Assembly (NCBI GenBank): GCA_030693535.1 | Contig: JAUYAL010000046.1 | Coordinates: forward strand, 84,807-148,806 | Reading direction: 5' to 3' | DNA from: Methylotenera sp. | Lineage (GTDB): Bacteria; Pseudomonadota; Gammaproteobacteria; Burkholderiales; Methylophilaceae | Length of the DNA: 64,000 nucleotides | Shown: piece after piece, positions 8,413-18,377 of the stretch | Layout: each line of letters starts with the position of its first letter | How positions within the stretch are numbered: the stretch's first letter is position 1 | Translations under genes and position numbers: made by a program | Notes under the pieces: generated by a model | What the model was told of the DNA's origin: nothing | Database searches by the model: none | The model's input: only the letters and a program-made list of their open reading frames with translations

Positions 8413-9642
8413 ATGCATATTTTTACACGTCATCATCATGCGTTTCTCAAACTACTGAGCTTTCGTATTCTCATGGTATTGGCTTATCAAATGATGGCTG
8501 TTGCGGTTGGTTGGCATATTTATGAGATTACACACGATACATTAGCGCTTGGTTTGGTTGGTTTGGCGGAAGTGATTCCGTACTTCTTTTGCGCACTTTT
8601 CGCTGGCCATGCAGTTGATCATTTTTATTCGCGTCGTTTCTTTGGGACTTTGGCTGCAGTTGCTTTAGCAGTCAACGCACTCACTCTTACTGCAGTTGCA
8701 ATGGGATTGATTGGCAATAGTGGCAATGCAAGCCTATGGATTTACGGTTCAATTATGCTTACAGGTATAGAACGTGCTTTTATTGCACCTAGTTACAACA
8801 CATTATTTGCAATTATTTTGCCTCGCGAGGAATATGCTCGCGCATCTGGGATTAGTAGTTCAGTTTTTCAAGCTGGGCTAATTGTAGGTCCAGCCATCGG
8901 AGGTTTGTTAGTTGGCTTTGCAAGTAAAACCGCGGCTTACTCACTCGCCACAATATTTTGCTTAGGCGCGGCAATTGCTATGTGGTCACTAAAAATAAAA
9001 GAACCTCCACCAGTAGTTGATAGCCCACCTGTATTTACTAGCATTGCTGAAGGCTTGCGTTTTGTTTATACCAACCAAATTTTGCTTGGCGCGTTGTCCT
9101 TAGATATGTTTGCAGTACTTTTTGGCGGCGCTGTCGCCATGCTACCTGCATTTCTTCATGAGGTTTATCATTATGGTCCTGAGGGATTAGGTTTTTTACG
9201 TGCCGCGCCTGCAATGGGAGCTATCGTTACAGGCATTTGGTTGGCCCGCAACCCAATCAATCTGCATGCAGGGCGTTGGCTACTTGCTTCGGTAGCAGGT
9301 TTTGGTTGCTGCATTATTGGTTTTGGCTTAAGCACTAGCATTTGGCTTGCAGGTTTATTTTTAGTACTTACTGGTATTTTTGATGGTGTTTCCGTGGTGT
9401 TACGCACCACCATTTTACAGCTGGCTACACCTGATGCTATGCGTGGCCGCGTATCGTCTATTAACGGTATTTTTATCGGCTCGTCAAATGAGTTAGGCGC
9501 ATTTGAATCTGGCTTGGCAGCTCGCCTATTAGGGTTAGTACCCTCGGTAATATTTGGTGGATTGATGACACTATCTGTGGTTGGTATTACCGCTAGGTTT
9601 GCCCCGAAATTAAGAAATCTTGAATTACACCAACTTCATTAG
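8413..9642 (+). CDS. MFS transporter, EntS/MFS_3-like
   Basis: A 409-aa inner-membrane protein with about 12 hydrophobic helices in two halves. The N-terminal half has FRILMVLAYQMMAVAVGWHI and the central cytoplasmic loop lies near residue 200. The sequence ISSSVFQAGLIVGPAIGGLL corresponds to MFS motif C, an antiporter mark, and ATPDAMRGRVSSINGIFIGS is typical of the MFS_3 exporters (EntS-like). Drug or small-molecule export is the general expectation; substrate unknown. No partner gene is adjacent. The ribosome site is weak. Confidence 0.85.
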   Translation: MHIFTRHHHAFLKLLSFRILMVLAYQMMAVAVGWHIYEITHDTLALGLVGLAEVIPYFFCALFAGHAVDHFYSRRFFGTLAAVALAVNALTLTAVAMGLIGNSGNASLWIYGSIMLTGIERAFIAPSYNTLFAIILPREEYARASGISSSVFQAGLIVGPAIGGLLVGFASKTAAYSLATIFCLGAAIAMWSLKIKEPPPVVDSPPVFTSIAEGLRFVYTNQILLGALSLDMFAVLFGGAVAMLPAFLHEVYHYGPEGLGFLRAAPAMGAIVTGIWLARNPINLHAGRWLLASVAGFGCCIIGFGLSTSIWLAGLFLVLTGIFDGVSVVLRTTILQLATPDAMRGRVSSINGIFIGSSNELGAFESGLAARLLGLVPSVIFGGLMTLSVVGITARFAPKLRNLELHQLH

Positions 9643-9881
9643 CAATATTCCTCAGATAGCTGACTTCCGTAGTGCTTATCAGTTTTTACGATTAATAGAG
9701 GCGCCCTAATCTGATAACATCAAAATGAAATTTAATACTACCCTAACAAAACCCTTATGTTCGACTAATTGATTTAAATACACATTTGGTATGCTGAACT
9801 AAATAGCTCAAAACGCTATAGCTTTCCATGAGTATGCCGTTGTATAAGTTAGGATGTACAAATTCCAAAGAGAGGTTTGAA

Positions 9882-10034
9882 ATGATTATTTATCAAGTTG
9901 TAGATGAGGAAAATAACTTAGTTAGTGAGTACTTGCATCGAGACAGCGCCATACATAGTGCGGAAGATATGACGTTGTGGTTCGCTGATCACTACTATCA
10001 CGTTGAAGAACTTGCTTTTCAAGAGGCCGCTTAA
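9882..10034 (+). CDS. Small hypothetical protein, 50 aa
   Basis: A 50-residue acidic protein starting MIIYQVVDEENNLVSEYLHR. The start at 9882 is chosen because AGAGG sits seven bases upstream; the open frame extends further but without a ribosome site. It is rich in Glu, His and Asp, with WFADHYYHVEE near the end, and has no signal peptide or membrane segment. I do not recognise a family. The good ribosome site and non-repetitive sequence make it a likely real gene. Confidence 0.55.
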   Translation: MIIYQVVDEENNLVSEYLHRDSAIHSAEDMTLWFADHYYHVEELAFQEAA

Positions 10035-10126
10035 GCTTTTAACTAACTGCGGCAAGCCTTAAAAAACTTGTTCAATTACAACTGCTTTTAAAAGTATCTA
10101 CCAAGCGTGTAGTGTTAACTGTTTGC

Positions 10127-10246
10127 TTATTTTTTTGTTGGTACACTGGGTTTAGTTGGGATAATAGACCCAGAAACCAGCACTACTTTTTTATCTTTTT
10201 TTGGTTTTTTCGTTTCCTTGTTGCTACGTTCTTGTCCTTTAGCCAT
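10127..10246 (-). CDS. Lys-rich small protein, 39 aa
   Basis: A short gene on the minus strand encodes MAKGQERSNKETKKPKKDKK followed by a hydrophobic VVLVSGSII segment and a Pro/Thr/Lys tail. The ATG is preceded by an excellent AGGAG ribosome site eight bases away. Proteins starting MAKGQxRSNKExKKPKK recur as unannotated small proteins in beta- and gammaproteobacteria as far as I recall; no function is known to me. The strong positive charge suggests a nucleic-acid or ribosome contact (inference). Confidence 0.65.
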   Translation of the reverse strand: MAKGQERSNKETKKPKKDKKVVLVSGSIIPTKPSVPTKK

Positions 10247-10486
10247 GATGCTTCTCCTAGAATATCGACTTTTAAAATATCATTCACACACGCTAATGCG
10301 TGAACTACTCAACACAAACCCATCATAATCCGTTAGAAAATTATTTGGTGGATTATTTTGACGTAAAACTCAACTTACTAAAAAATAGCATCTCCTTATT
10401 ATATATACACCTAGCTTCATAGATTCTTGGTGCGGTCACCTCGCAAAATTGCTATTATTTGATTTGATTAATTTAGGTTTATTCTA

Positions 10487-10825
10487 ATGAGTGCATATAG
10501 CGAAATTGAAGCAAACGACTTATTTAACATGATGGCAAATCACCCATTATTTATAGTGGATGTTCGTAATGACGATGAGGTTGCACGTGGCATAATACCA
10601 AGCGCAGTCCACATTCCTTTAGCAATGCTACCCGTACGCTTTGAGCCACTGACTAAAATAGAAAATATAGTGTTTTATTGCCATAGTGGCATCCGCTCTG
10701 CACATGCCGCTGCTTTTGCATCTAGCAAGGGCTGTAAGAATGTATACAATTTGTCTGGTGGCATTCTAGCTTGGAGTAAAGCTGGCCATCCATTTGTACA
10801 AAAAGATGAAGGGAAAAAGAAATAA
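10487..10825 (+). CDS. Single-domain rhodanese
   Basis: A 112-aa rhodanese-homology protein. The active-site loop is CHSGIRS with Cys65, and the FIVDVRNDDEVARGIIPSA segment is the usual N-terminal mark. Such proteins carry a persulfide sulfur on the Cys and pass it to acceptors. Its stop shares one base with the start of the TusA-like gene, so the two are translationally coupled and probably act as a sulfur relay pair in the cytoplasm. A possible AGG ribosome site precedes the ATG. Confidence 0.9.
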   Translation: MSAYSEIEANDLFNMMANHPLFIVDVRNDDEVARGIIPSAVHIPLAMLPVRFEPLTKIENIVFYCHSGIRSAHAAAFASSKGCKNVYNLSGGILAWSKAGHPFVQKDEGKKK

Positions 10826-11058
10826 TGGAATTTGATAGAGAAGTCGATGCAACTGGTTTAAATTGCCCGTTACCTATTCTGCGTTGCAAAAAAGGTTTAA
10901 GTGAAATTAGCGCATCGCAAATATTAAAAGTGATTTCAACTGACCCTGGCTCAGTCAAAGACTTTAACGCATTTTGCGTGCAAACTGGTCATGAGCTCCT
11001 TCAGCTCGACTCTGGTGAGACTGATTTCACTTTTTACATTAAAAAACGTAGTCACTAA
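10825..11058 (+). CDS. TusA-family sulfur carrier
   Basis: A 77-aa TusA/SirA fold protein with the diagnostic CPLPILR motif (Cys14), which accepts a persulfide. It lies one base into the rhodanese stop. E. coli TusA hands sulfur to TusBCD for 2-thiouridine in tRNA; other TusA-like proteins feed molybdopterin synthesis or sulfur oxidation. With only a rhodanese next door, the acceptor here is open. Transcription ends at a strong hairpin just downstream. Confidence 0.9.
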   Translation: MEFDREVDATGLNCPLPILRCKKGLSEISASQILKVISTDPGSVKDFNAFCVQTGHELLQLDSGETDFTFYIKKRSH

Positions 11059-11068
11059 AGTATGCAAG

Positions 11069-11117
11069 CATCAAATAAAAAGGCGCAGTTCATCAAATTG
11101 CGCCTTTTTATTTGATG
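11069..11117. terminator. Bidirectional terminator, tusA-like / valS
   Basis: Perfect 19-bp arms (11069-11087 and 11099-11117) with an 11-base loop. The stem is capped by AAAGGCGCA/TGCGCCTTT and flanked by A and T runs on both sides, so it can end transcription from both converging genes. Confidence 0.9.
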
Positions 11118-11126
11118 TGTGATTAG

Positions 11127-13982
11127 CTAGCTTAGCTTAGCTAGTTGCATTTGCAACTTCACTAAGCTATTACTAAATTCTGCCACCCGCGCTTTTTCTT
11201 GCTCAACAACGATAGCGGGTGCACGAGCAACGAAACTTTCATTATTCAGTTTTGCGTTTGCTTTGTTAATTTCATTTTCCAAACGCAATATTTCTTTCCC
11301 TAAGCGTTCTTTTTCTGCAGCGACATCAATCTGCACTTTTAGCATGAGTTTAAAATCATCTACCAGCATCACTGGCGCATCTGCTTCTGGTAAATCAGTG
11401 ACAATCGCAATATCCTCCAATTTAGCCAAGGCTTTTAAATAAGGTGCGTAAGCAGTCAATTTCTCTGCATCACCAGCAGCGACCAAAGGTACACGTGCGG
11501 CGGGCGAAATAGTCATTTCTCCACGTAAACTACGACAAGCATCTACCATTTGCTTTAATTGTTTGACCCATGCTTCGGCAACTTCGTCTAATTTATCAGC
11601 TTGAGCTTTTGGGTAGCTCTCTAGCATAATACTTGTGCCATGCTTTTCAGTCATAGGCGCTACAGTCTGCCAAATCTCCTCAGTGATAAACGGCATGATT
11701 GGATGCGCTAGACGTAAAACTGTCTCAAGCACCCGCAACAAAGTACGACGTGTTGCACGTTTTTCTGCATCTGTACCGCTTTGAATTTGCACTTTGGCAA
11801 GCTCTAAATACCAGTCACAGTATTCATCCCACACAAATTCATAAATCGCTTTTGCCGCCAAGTCAAAACGGTAATCTTCAAACGCACGCTCTACTTCAGC
11901 TTCTGTACGTTGCAAAATGCTCACAATCCAACGATCAGCTTGACTAAACTTACGCCCACCTTCGCCGCAACTTACCGCATCAAAGCCGTTATCTTGACCT
12001 TCAGTGTTCATCAACACAAATCGTGTTGCATTCCACAATTTATTGCAGAAATTGCGATAGCCATCACAACGTTGCAAATCAAATTTGATATCACGACCAG
12101 GGCTAGCAAGCGCTGCAAAGGTAAAGCGCAACGCATCTGTACCATAAGCCGCAATGCCTTCTGGAAACTCTTTGCGTGTACGCTTCTCAATTTTTTCTGC
12201 GTCCTTAGGATTCATCAACCCTGTGGTGCGCTTTTTAATTAAATCATCTAAGCCGATGCCATCAATCAAATCAATCGGGTCTAGAACATTACCCTTAGAT
12301 TTAGACATTTTTTGGCCTTCGGCATCACGAATCAATCCATGCACATACACATGCTTAAACGGAATTTTTCCAGTGATGTGCGTCGTCATCATCACCATGC
12401 GCGCCACCCAAAAGAAAATAATGTCAAAACCTGTGACTAAAACGCTAGAAGGCAGATATTGTTGTAAGGCTTGGTTTTGCGCATCAATGGCTTCATTGCC
12501 AGTCCAATCGAGCGTTGAGAATGGCCATAGTGCGGATGAATACCAAGTATCCAGCACGTCGTTATCTCGCACTAAATTTCCTGTGTAGCCATCTTTGGCA
12601 GCTAATACTTTGGCTACAGATTCATTTGTCGCCACGTATACTTTGCCTTTATCTGTATACCAAGCGGGGATTTGATGCCCCCACCATAACTGGCGCGAGA
12701 TACACCAATCTTGAATATTATTCAGCCATTGATTGTAAGTATTCACCCAGTTTTCAGGGTAAAACTTGATCTCACCACTAGCCACTACATCTAAGGCTTT
12801 CTGTGTAATAGATTTACCATCAGCATCTGGTTTGCTCATAGCTACAAACCACTGGTCTGTAAGCATCGGCTCAATAATCACACCAGTGCGGTCGCCTCTT
12901 GGCACTTTTAGTTTGTGCTTATCGATTTTAACTAAACAGCCTTCAGCCTCTAAATCAGCCACGACTAGTTTACGAGCAACAATTGTGGTTAAACCGCGAT
13001 ATTTTTCTGGCGCATTTTCATTCACCAAACCTGCCAATGACAAAATCTCTATCATCGGTAACTTATGACGCTGACCAACCGCATAGTCATTAAAGTCATG
13101 CGCTGGCGTCACTTTTACCACGCCAGTACCGAATTCTTTATCTACATAATCATCGCCAATAATTGGAATTTCTCGGTCGCAAAGTGGTAGTTTTACATTT
13201 GTTCCAATAAGGTGTGCATAGCGGTCGTCTTCAGGGTGCACCATCACCGCCACATCTCCTAGCATAGTTTCTGGGCGCGTTGTTGCAACAGTTAGACTAC
13301 CTGAGCCATCTGCAAGCGGATAGTTGATGTGCCACATAAAGCCATCTTCCTCTTCCTGCACCACTTCTAAATCTGAAACAGCCGTACCTAACTTCACATC
13401 CCAGTTCACCAGGCGTTTGCCGCGATAAATCAGGCCTTCGTTATACAAGCGAACAAAAGTTTCTGTCACGGTTTTATTCAAACCTTCATCCATGGTGAAT
13501 CGCTCACGCGACCAATCGGGTGATGTGCCTAAACGGCGCATTTGCTTAGTGATGGTATTTCCAGAGTATTCTTTCCACTCCCAAACCTTTTCCAAGAACT
13601 TTTCACGCCCTAAATCATGGCGCGATACGCCTTGGGCATCAAGCTGGCGTTCCACTACAATTTGTGTTGCGATACCAGCGTGGTCCGTACCTGGCTGCCA
13701 TAGCGTATTGTCACCCTTCATGCGGTGATAGCGTGTCAGCGCATCCATCAAGGTTTGGTTAAAGCCATGCCCCATGTGTAGTGTGCCAGTAACGTTTGGG
13801 GGAGGCAGTAAAATACAGAAATTGTCTTTGATTTCAGGATTTGACTGTGTAGGCTGACTTAAGCCTGCGGCGTAGTAGCCTTGACTCTCCCAAAATTCAT
13901 ACCATTTTGTCTCTATTGTTTTAGGGTCAAAAGATTTTTCTAATTCTTTGGCGTTTGCTTGCTGAGTGTTTGTAGTATTCAT
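11127..13982 (-). CDS. valS: Valyl-tRNA synthetase
   Basis: A 951-aa class I tRNA synthetase that charges tRNA-Val. Visible are [15 protein letters not shown] (HIGH region, about residue 70), the editing-domain segment [37 protein letters not shown], and [12 protein letters not shown] (KMSKS loop). The C-terminal 70 residues form the coiled-coil arm ([20 protein letters not shown]) typical of ValRS. The first ATG with conventional length is at 13982; the frame is open to a TTG at 14012, which I reject. It faces the rhodanese-TusA pair across the shared terminator. Confidence 0.97.
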   Translation of the reverse strand: MNTTNTQQANAKELEKSFDPKTIETKWYEFWESQGYYAAGLSQPTQSNPEIKDNFCILLPPPNVTGTLHMGHGFNQTLMDALTRYHRMKGDNTLWQPGTDHAGIATQIVVERQLDAQGVSRHDLGREKFLEKVWEWKEYSGNTITKQMRRLGTSPDWSRERFTMDEGLNKTVTETFVRLYNEGLIYRGKRLVNWDVKLGTAVSDLEVVQEEEDGFMWHINYPLADGSGSLTVATTRPETMLGDVAVMVHPEDDRYAHLIGTNVKLPLCDREIPIIGDDYVDKEFGTGVVKVTPAHDFNDYAVGQRHKLPMIEILSLAGLVNENAPEKYRGLTTIVARKLVVADLEAEGCLVKIDKHKLKVPRGDRTGVIIEPMLTDQWFVAMSKPDADGKSITQKALDVVASGEIKFYPENWVNTYNQWLNNIQDWCISRQLWWGHQIPAWYTDKGKVYVATNESVAKVLAAKDGYTGNLVRDNDVLDTWYSSALWPFSTLDWTGNEAIDAQNQALQQYLPSSVLVTGFDIIFFWVARMVMMTTHITGKIPFKHVYVHGLIRDAEGQKMSKSKGNVLDPIDLIDGIGLDDLIKKRTTGLMNPKDAEKIEKRTRKEFPEGIAAYGTDALRFTFAALASPGRDIKFDLQRCDGYRNFCNKLWNATRFVLMNTEGQDNGFDAVSCGEGGRKFSQADRWIVSILQRTEAEVERAFEDYRFDLAAKAIYEFVWDEYCDWYLELAKVQIQSGTDAEKRATRRTLLRVLETVLRLAHPIMPFITEEIWQTVAPMTEKHGTSIMLESYPKAQADKLDEVAEAWVKQLKQMVDACRSLRGEMTISPAARVPLVAAGDAEKLTAYAPYLKALAKLEDIAIVTDLPEADAPVMLVDDFKLMLKVQIDVAAEKERLGKEILRLENEINKANAKLNNESFVARAPAIVVEQEKARVAEFSNSLVKLQMQLAKLS

Positions 13983-14053
13983 AACCAACATTTTAACATA
14001 CGGTGGTTTCAAGATTGAAGCTCAAATGCATTCCTTAAATTCTAGAGTGAAGA

Positions 14054-14965
14054 TTAAGCAAGTATAAGATACGTAAAAAACAAGATGACCGATAACACCA
14101 AGTGGATAATTGACCAAAAATGGTAACTTGCTCTAAGTTCATGCGGGGCTTTAGCGGATATTAGAAATAGATGTTGCTCCATCGGTTTAGTGAGGGTAAA
14201 GCTCCCAGTATGTTCCTTCATTGTGTGTTTAGCTTGCACCTGTTTAATGGCATCTTGCCGTGCTAACTCCCACTCATCCATGTCAATTTGACCATTTCTA
14301 TTATGGTCATATCGGTTTAACAACTTATTCGGGCTTAATTTCAATTCAGCCAGTGTTGCACAGACATCTCGATTTATCGTTTCAATATTACCTTGTTCAT
14401 GACGCGTGTCTAGCTGACCCAGCACATATAATGGCCTGCCCGCTGGCAAATATTCCTCTACATACCGGTGTTCATTTTTAAATAGCGTGCGCTTTTGAGC
14501 AAATACAACTTCTGCACCATTTGGATTAACCATACAAGTGCCGGTTTGGTCATCCAATTGAAAAGTAATGTCGCTCTCCGAATATTCCAAAAGCCTAGCA
14601 TCAATGGCCTTCTTTGAATATGGATGATCAACGCGATTAGCATATACCCATGCCCGATACCACACACATGGAATACCATGATATGGCGTGTTTAACGGTT
14701 TTTGTGTTGATGCCTTGCCATGCAGTTCAATGTACCCTTGTGCAGCTGCAGCAATTGTGGAAATAGGCGCCTCTGTGATTTTAAGTAATCGCCAAAAATT
14801 GAATAACGAAGCAAAAAAACTTAATATTAGTGCAATTGATAGCAACCAACTCCAAGTTTGCACATCTGACTTACTCAGATGCATTTGATAAGCCACCACA
14901 AAAACGCCGCCTACCGTTGCCAATGCAGATAAATTAACAATGTCACCATTTAACTTACGAAACAT
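14054..14965 (-). CDS. GIDE-domain membrane protein with EF-hand
   Basis: A 303-aa inner-membrane protein with helices at about 10-28 and 38-58 and one near the C-terminus (about 283-302). The middle contains the GIDE domain (HGIPCVWYRAWV, then a beta-rich stretch to YVLGQLDT). Bacterial GIDE proteins share this fold with eukaryotic membrane E3 ligases such as MUL1 but have no RING finger, so no ligase activity is implied. Near residues 218-231 is a canonical EF-hand loop (DHNRNGQIDMDE), suggesting Ca2+ binding. It lies downstream of a lemA gene, a recurrent pairing. Confidence 0.8.
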   Translation of the reverse strand: MFRKLNGDIVNLSALATVGGVFVVAYQMHLSKSDVQTWSWLLSIALILSFFASLFNFWRLLKITEAPISTIAAAAQGYIELHGKASTQKPLNTPYHGIPCVWYRAWVYANRVDHPYSKKAIDARLLEYSESDITFQLDDQTGTCMVNPNGAEVVFAQKRTLFKNEHRYVEEYLPAGRPLYVLGQLDTRHEQGNIETINRDVCATLAELKLSPNKLLNRYDHNRNGQIDMDEWELARQDAIKQVQAKHTMKEHTGSFTLTKPMEQHLFLISAKAPHELRASYHFWSIIHLVLSVILFFTYLILA

Positions 14966-15057
14966 TTACTGATTTCTTGAAAGAAATTACTGGGAAGTAA
15001 TTTAGATATCTAAAGTAATGTAGAAAACCAAGGGCTGATTCTTTGTCAACGTTCTCA

Positions 15058-15621
15058 TTAACTCTTAAAACGAGCGTTCACATCTATATCACTTAATTCA
15101 GCAGAGGCGAATTTGAGCATTTCCGCACGTTTGAAATTAAATAACCCAGCTACAATCAAATCTGGAAACTGCTGAATTCGTACATTATTGTTATTAACTG
15201 AATCATTATAGAATTCACGGCGATCTGCAATTTGGTTTTCTAAGCCAGTGATGCGCTGTTGTAAATTGATAAAAGTTTGATCTGCTTTTAAATCTGGATA
15301 ATTTTCAGCCACTGCAAATAAGCCGCCCAAACTAGTAGTAAGTGCTGACTCAGCATCACTTAAACCAGCTATATCATGCATTTGACGAGCAGAATCAACG
15401 CCCATACGTGCTTGAATGACTTTTTCTAATGTTTGCGCTTCATGTGTCATGTAAGCCTTACAAGTGTCTATCAACTTAGGCAGCTCGTCATTACGTTGCT
15501 TCAGCAACACATCAATATTAGCCCAAGCTTTTTCAACATTGTTTTTAATACTGACCAAACTATTATAGGTAACCACCAAATACAAACCTATCACTATCAC
15601 CACTATCCAAAAAATCATCAT
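15058..15621 (-). CDS. LemA family protein
   Basis: A 187-aa LemA protein: one N-terminal membrane helix (IFWIVVIVIGLYLVV), then a long alpha-helical bundle with the conserved start YNSLVSIKNNVEKAWANIDV and the NNNVRIQQFPDLIVAGLFNF stretch near the end. LemA proteins are membrane-anchored with the helical domain outside the cytoplasm; their biochemical role is not settled. An AAGGTGG ribosome site precedes a double ATG. It sits between the photolyase-like gene and the GIDE gene on the same strand. Confidence 0.92.
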   Translation of the reverse strand: MMIFWIVVIVIGLYLVVTYNSLVSIKNNVEKAWANIDVLLKQRNDELPKLIDTCKAYMTHEAQTLEKVIQARMGVDSARQMHDIAGLSDAESALTTSLGGLFAVAENYPDLKADQTFINLQQRITGLENQIADRREFYNDSVNNNNVRIQQFPDLIVAGLFNFKRAEMLKFASAELSDIDVNARFKS

Positions 15622-15666
15622 GCCACCTTATATAAAACTAGATTATTGTTTACTATACTATATAGA

Positions 15667-16905
15667 TTAGGGCTTGCGATATATTGCATCACCTAGTACT
15701 TCAGGGCCAACTTTTTCCCAATATCGAGAAAAGCGTTTTAAACGTTTTTCGCTCACTTCTACGTCTGTAAATTTGGCGACCGGATGCCAATTCGGTAAAA
15801 ACGGTGCGAGCAATTCTTTAACTTTAAGGTTTGGTGTGTCTTGTGTTATCAACTGACCCACACCTTTTTTCATTAGAATTTCATAAGTGTTACCCACCCA
15901 AATTTCTACCTGTTCCATTTCACTTAAACAGTCAGCGACAAACTGAAGCCGTTTAAGTGTCCATCTACCATGCAATTGTGGATCAAACACGAAAATCTTA
16001 GGGAATGGCTGTTTGAGCAAAGCATGTGCGGCCGATAACATTTCATCATGGATAAAGACTGCAATTGTGGGAAAACTCGATACCGCATTTCTAGGTAAGG
16101 GTGTAATCACATATCTTTTTGCAATGGGCACCAAGGTTTTATTAAACAGCCTATCGTTTAAAACTTCGTAGCTTGCATCGAAAGGACATTTTGCTTGGCA
16201 GTTAGCGCAATATTTTTCACCAGTGTAACGACTTAAATTTTCTTTATTGAAAAAATATGGTTTTGAGCTAAAGGTAGAGGTTACCCATTGCCATGAAAGA
16301 TGGTTGCTCGCAAAATCACCATCTAGCAAGTGTAGTTCCAGCCAGTCCGCCGCCTCACGCCAGTCCATTTTTTGATAATGCACAATGTAACTAGCGAGCC
16401 ACATACGCGCATGATTATGCAAATACCCAGTGGCATGCAACTCTTTCACGAAGCCATCAATACACGCTAAGCCAGTGACACCTTGTTTAACATCATTACT
16501 CAAAGGTCCATGACCAATAGCGACTTTGGGTGGCTCCAATTCGCTATAAATTGCATTCCCTTTTGCAAACCACACTTTTCGCCAGTAATCTCTCCATGCT
16601 AACTCAAAAATTAATTTTTCCGCATCTGCACCAAATTGTTTTTTTACAGAATCGAAAGTTTCACTTAAAGTGAGGCAACCATGACGCAAATATGGTGATA
16701 AATGTGTGACCGCGCCATTCAAAAAATTACGATTCTTATTGTAGGCAACCGCATCAATACTATGGAGCTTTTTAAGCCCATTGAGACGACCTCCCACCCA
16801 ACTATCACCTAGATCCACACCTTTTGCAGATGAAAATATACGTTTAACGTAATGTAATCGCTCATTGCGATCAGATGGCATCATAAGTTTTTGTGAAGAT
16901 TCCAT
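15667..16905 (-). CDS. Photolyase/cryptochrome-like protein with swapped domain order
   Basis: A 412-aa protein that begins directly with the FAD-binding helical domain of the photolyase family (about residues 25-225): GRLNGLKKLHSIDAVAYN, THLSPYLRHGCLT, FELAWRDYWRKVWF, TGYLHNHARMWLASYIVHYQ and LLDGDFASNHLSWQWVTSTF are all recognisable. The alpha/beta antenna domain that normally precedes it is absent from the N-terminus. Instead the last 130 residues (FPKIFVFDPQLHGRWTLKRL and onward) look like a shortened version of it. A cysteine motif CANCQAKC is near residue 231. Likely FAD-binding; repair activity is not proven. AAGGATT ribosome site; first of a row with lemA and the GIDE gene. Confidence 0.8.
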   Translation of the reverse strand: MESSQKLMMPSDRNERLHYVKRIFSSAKGVDLGDSWVGGRLNGLKKLHSIDAVAYNKNRNFLNGAVTHLSPYLRHGCLTLSETFDSVKKQFGADAEKLIFELAWRDYWRKVWFAKGNAIYSELEPPKVAIGHGPLSNDVKQGVTGLACIDGFVKELHATGYLHNHARMWLASYIVHYQKMDWREAADWLELHLLDGDFASNHLSWQWVTSTFSSKPYFFNKENLSRYTGEKYCANCQAKCPFDASYEVLNDRLFNKTLVPIAKRYVITPLPRNAVSSFPTIAVFIHDEMLSAAHALLKQPFPKIFVFDPQLHGRWTLKRLQFVADCLSEMEQVEIWVGNTYEILMKKGVGQLITQDTPNLKVKELLAPFLPNWHPVAKFTDVEVSEKRLKRFSRYWEKVGPEVLGDAIYRKP

Positions 16906-17051
16906 TTAAAAATCCTTACTAATTAATGCTAGTGTACTATTTCTTAGTCTTCTATATGTATGATTTTTTCCATAAAATTTTATCTTAAAAAGCTAAATTC
17001 TTATGCCATAATAAACTAATAAAATATTGTGTCATCTTAAAAAGGAAAAAC

Positions 17052-17495
17052 ATGATTGAAGCAATGTGGTTATGGGGCGCGGTAGGTTTGATTTTACTTG
17101 CTGCAGAAATGGCAACTGGTACTTTTTATATTTTGTGGTTTGGTGTTGCAGCATTATGTGTTGCTATTGCTATGTGGCTGTTTCCTAGCATGCCAGTGGC
17201 CTATCAATTTGCCATTTATGCGGCTTTATCACTTGGTTCTTTAGCTATATGGCGGCGCTATTACAAAAACACCTCTACTGATTCCCGTGTAGGTCAATCT
17301 CAGGGTGAGGAAATTGGGCGAGTCGGCACTGTGATTGAAACAGTTAGCTTAAAACAAAATGGTAAAATTCGCTTTGCACAAGGCCTAATGGGTAGCCGTG
17401 AATGGGATGCTATTTCTGAAGAAACGATTGAAGCTGGAAGCGACGCAACAGTGGTTGCTGTCGTGGGCAATGCATTAAAAATCTCAACAAAGTAA
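17052..17495 (+). CDS. NfeD family membrane protein
   Basis: A 147-aa short NfeD protein: two or three membrane helices in the first 70 residues (WLWGAVGLILLAAEMATGTF, then IYAALSLGSLAIW), then a soluble OB-fold of about 75 residues (RVGTVIETVSLKQNGKIRFA). NfeD proteins work with stomatin/SPFH partners, and the next gene, 38 bp downstream, is exactly that. AAAAAGGAAAA ribosome site. A membrane-domain organising or protein quality-control role is inferred from family knowledge. Confidence 0.92.
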   Translation: MIEAMWLWGAVGLILLAAEMATGTFYILWFGVAALCVAIAMWLFPSMPVAYQFAIYAALSLGSLAIWRRYYKNTSTDSRVGQSQGEEIGRVGTVIETVSLKQNGKIRFAQGLMGSREWDAISEETIEAGSDATVVAVVGNALKISTK

Positions 17496-17533
17496 TATAT
17501 ATTAATTTTAAAACCTGTATTTAGGAAAACACT

Positions 17534-18376
17534 ATGACCGAATTTAGCTTTGTACTGATATTTTTAGCAATCATTGCCATTATAAAAGGGGTGCGCATTG
17601 TGCCTCAAGGTGAAGAATGGGTAGTTGAGCGACTAGGTAAATTTGCTGGCGTACTTAGCCCTGGCTTGCATGTAATTAACCCGATTTTCACGAAAGTAAG
17701 TTATAAAGTCACTACCAAAGATATTATTTTAGACATACCAGAGCAAGAGGTAATCACACGAGATAATGCGGTGATTCTAGCTAATGCTATTGCTTTCATT
17801 AAAGTATCAAATATTGAACGTGCGGTGTATAGCATTGAAAACTTTAGAGAAGCGATGCGCAATATGGTACAAACCAGCCTCCGTTCAATTATTGGTGGTA
17901 TGGATTTGAACCAAGCGCTGACTTCACGTGACCGCATCAAAGCGGAGCTTAAAACAGCCATTGCCGATGAAGCGCAAGATTGGGGCTTAACTGTTAAATC
18001 TGTCGAGATTCAAGACATCAAGCCATCATCCAACATGCAAGATGCCATGGAGAGACAAGCTGCTGCAGAACGTGAGCGTGTGGCCGTGGTAACGGAAGCT
18101 GAAGGTGCAAAACAATCGTTAATCTTAAATGCTGAAGCACGCTTAGAAGCGGCTAGAAAAGATGCTGAAGCGCAAATGGTCGCTGCAAAAGCTTCTGCAG
18201 AATCCATTAAATTCATCACTGAAGCAGTAAAAGAAAATAATGCTTCTGCTATGTTCTTACTGGGTGACCGCTACATCACCGCTTTACAAAAAATGTCATC
18301 ATCTGAGAATAGCAAAATTATTGTTATGCCAGGGGATTTAGTCGGTGCGGTTAAGAGCTTAGTAGGTGGCAAATAA
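17534..18376 (+). CDS. SPFH/stomatin-like protein
   Basis: A 280-aa band-7 protein with one N-terminal membrane helix (SFVLIFLAIIAIIKGV), the SPFH domain (about 20-190; VVERLGKFAGVLSPGLH, and SLRSIIGGMDLNQALTSRDRI) and a C-terminal Ala/Glu-rich coiled coil (AAAERERVAVVTEAEGAKQS). It forms oligomers on the membrane in relatives such as QmcA. Its pairing with NfeD marks a two-gene operon. It converges on the MoeB-like gene with a one-base gap. Confidence 0.93.
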   Translation: MTEFSFVLIFLAIIAIIKGVRIVPQGEEWVVERLGKFAGVLSPGLHVINPIFTKVSYKVTTKDIILDIPEQEVITRDNAVILANAIAFIKVSNIERAVYSIENFREAMRNMVQTSLRSIIGGMDLNQALTSRDRIKAELKTAIADEAQDWGLTVKSVEIQDIKPSSNMQDAMERQAAAERERVAVVTEAEGAKQSLILNAEARLEAARKDAEAQMVAAKASAESIKFITEAVKENNASAMFLLGDRYITALQKMSSSENSKIIVMPGDLVGAVKSLVGGK

Positions 18377-18377
18377 T

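Noticed and set aside
12154..12588. 144-codon plus-strand frame inside valS
   Set aside because: Antisense to the KMSKS part of a conserved enzyme; no support for expression.
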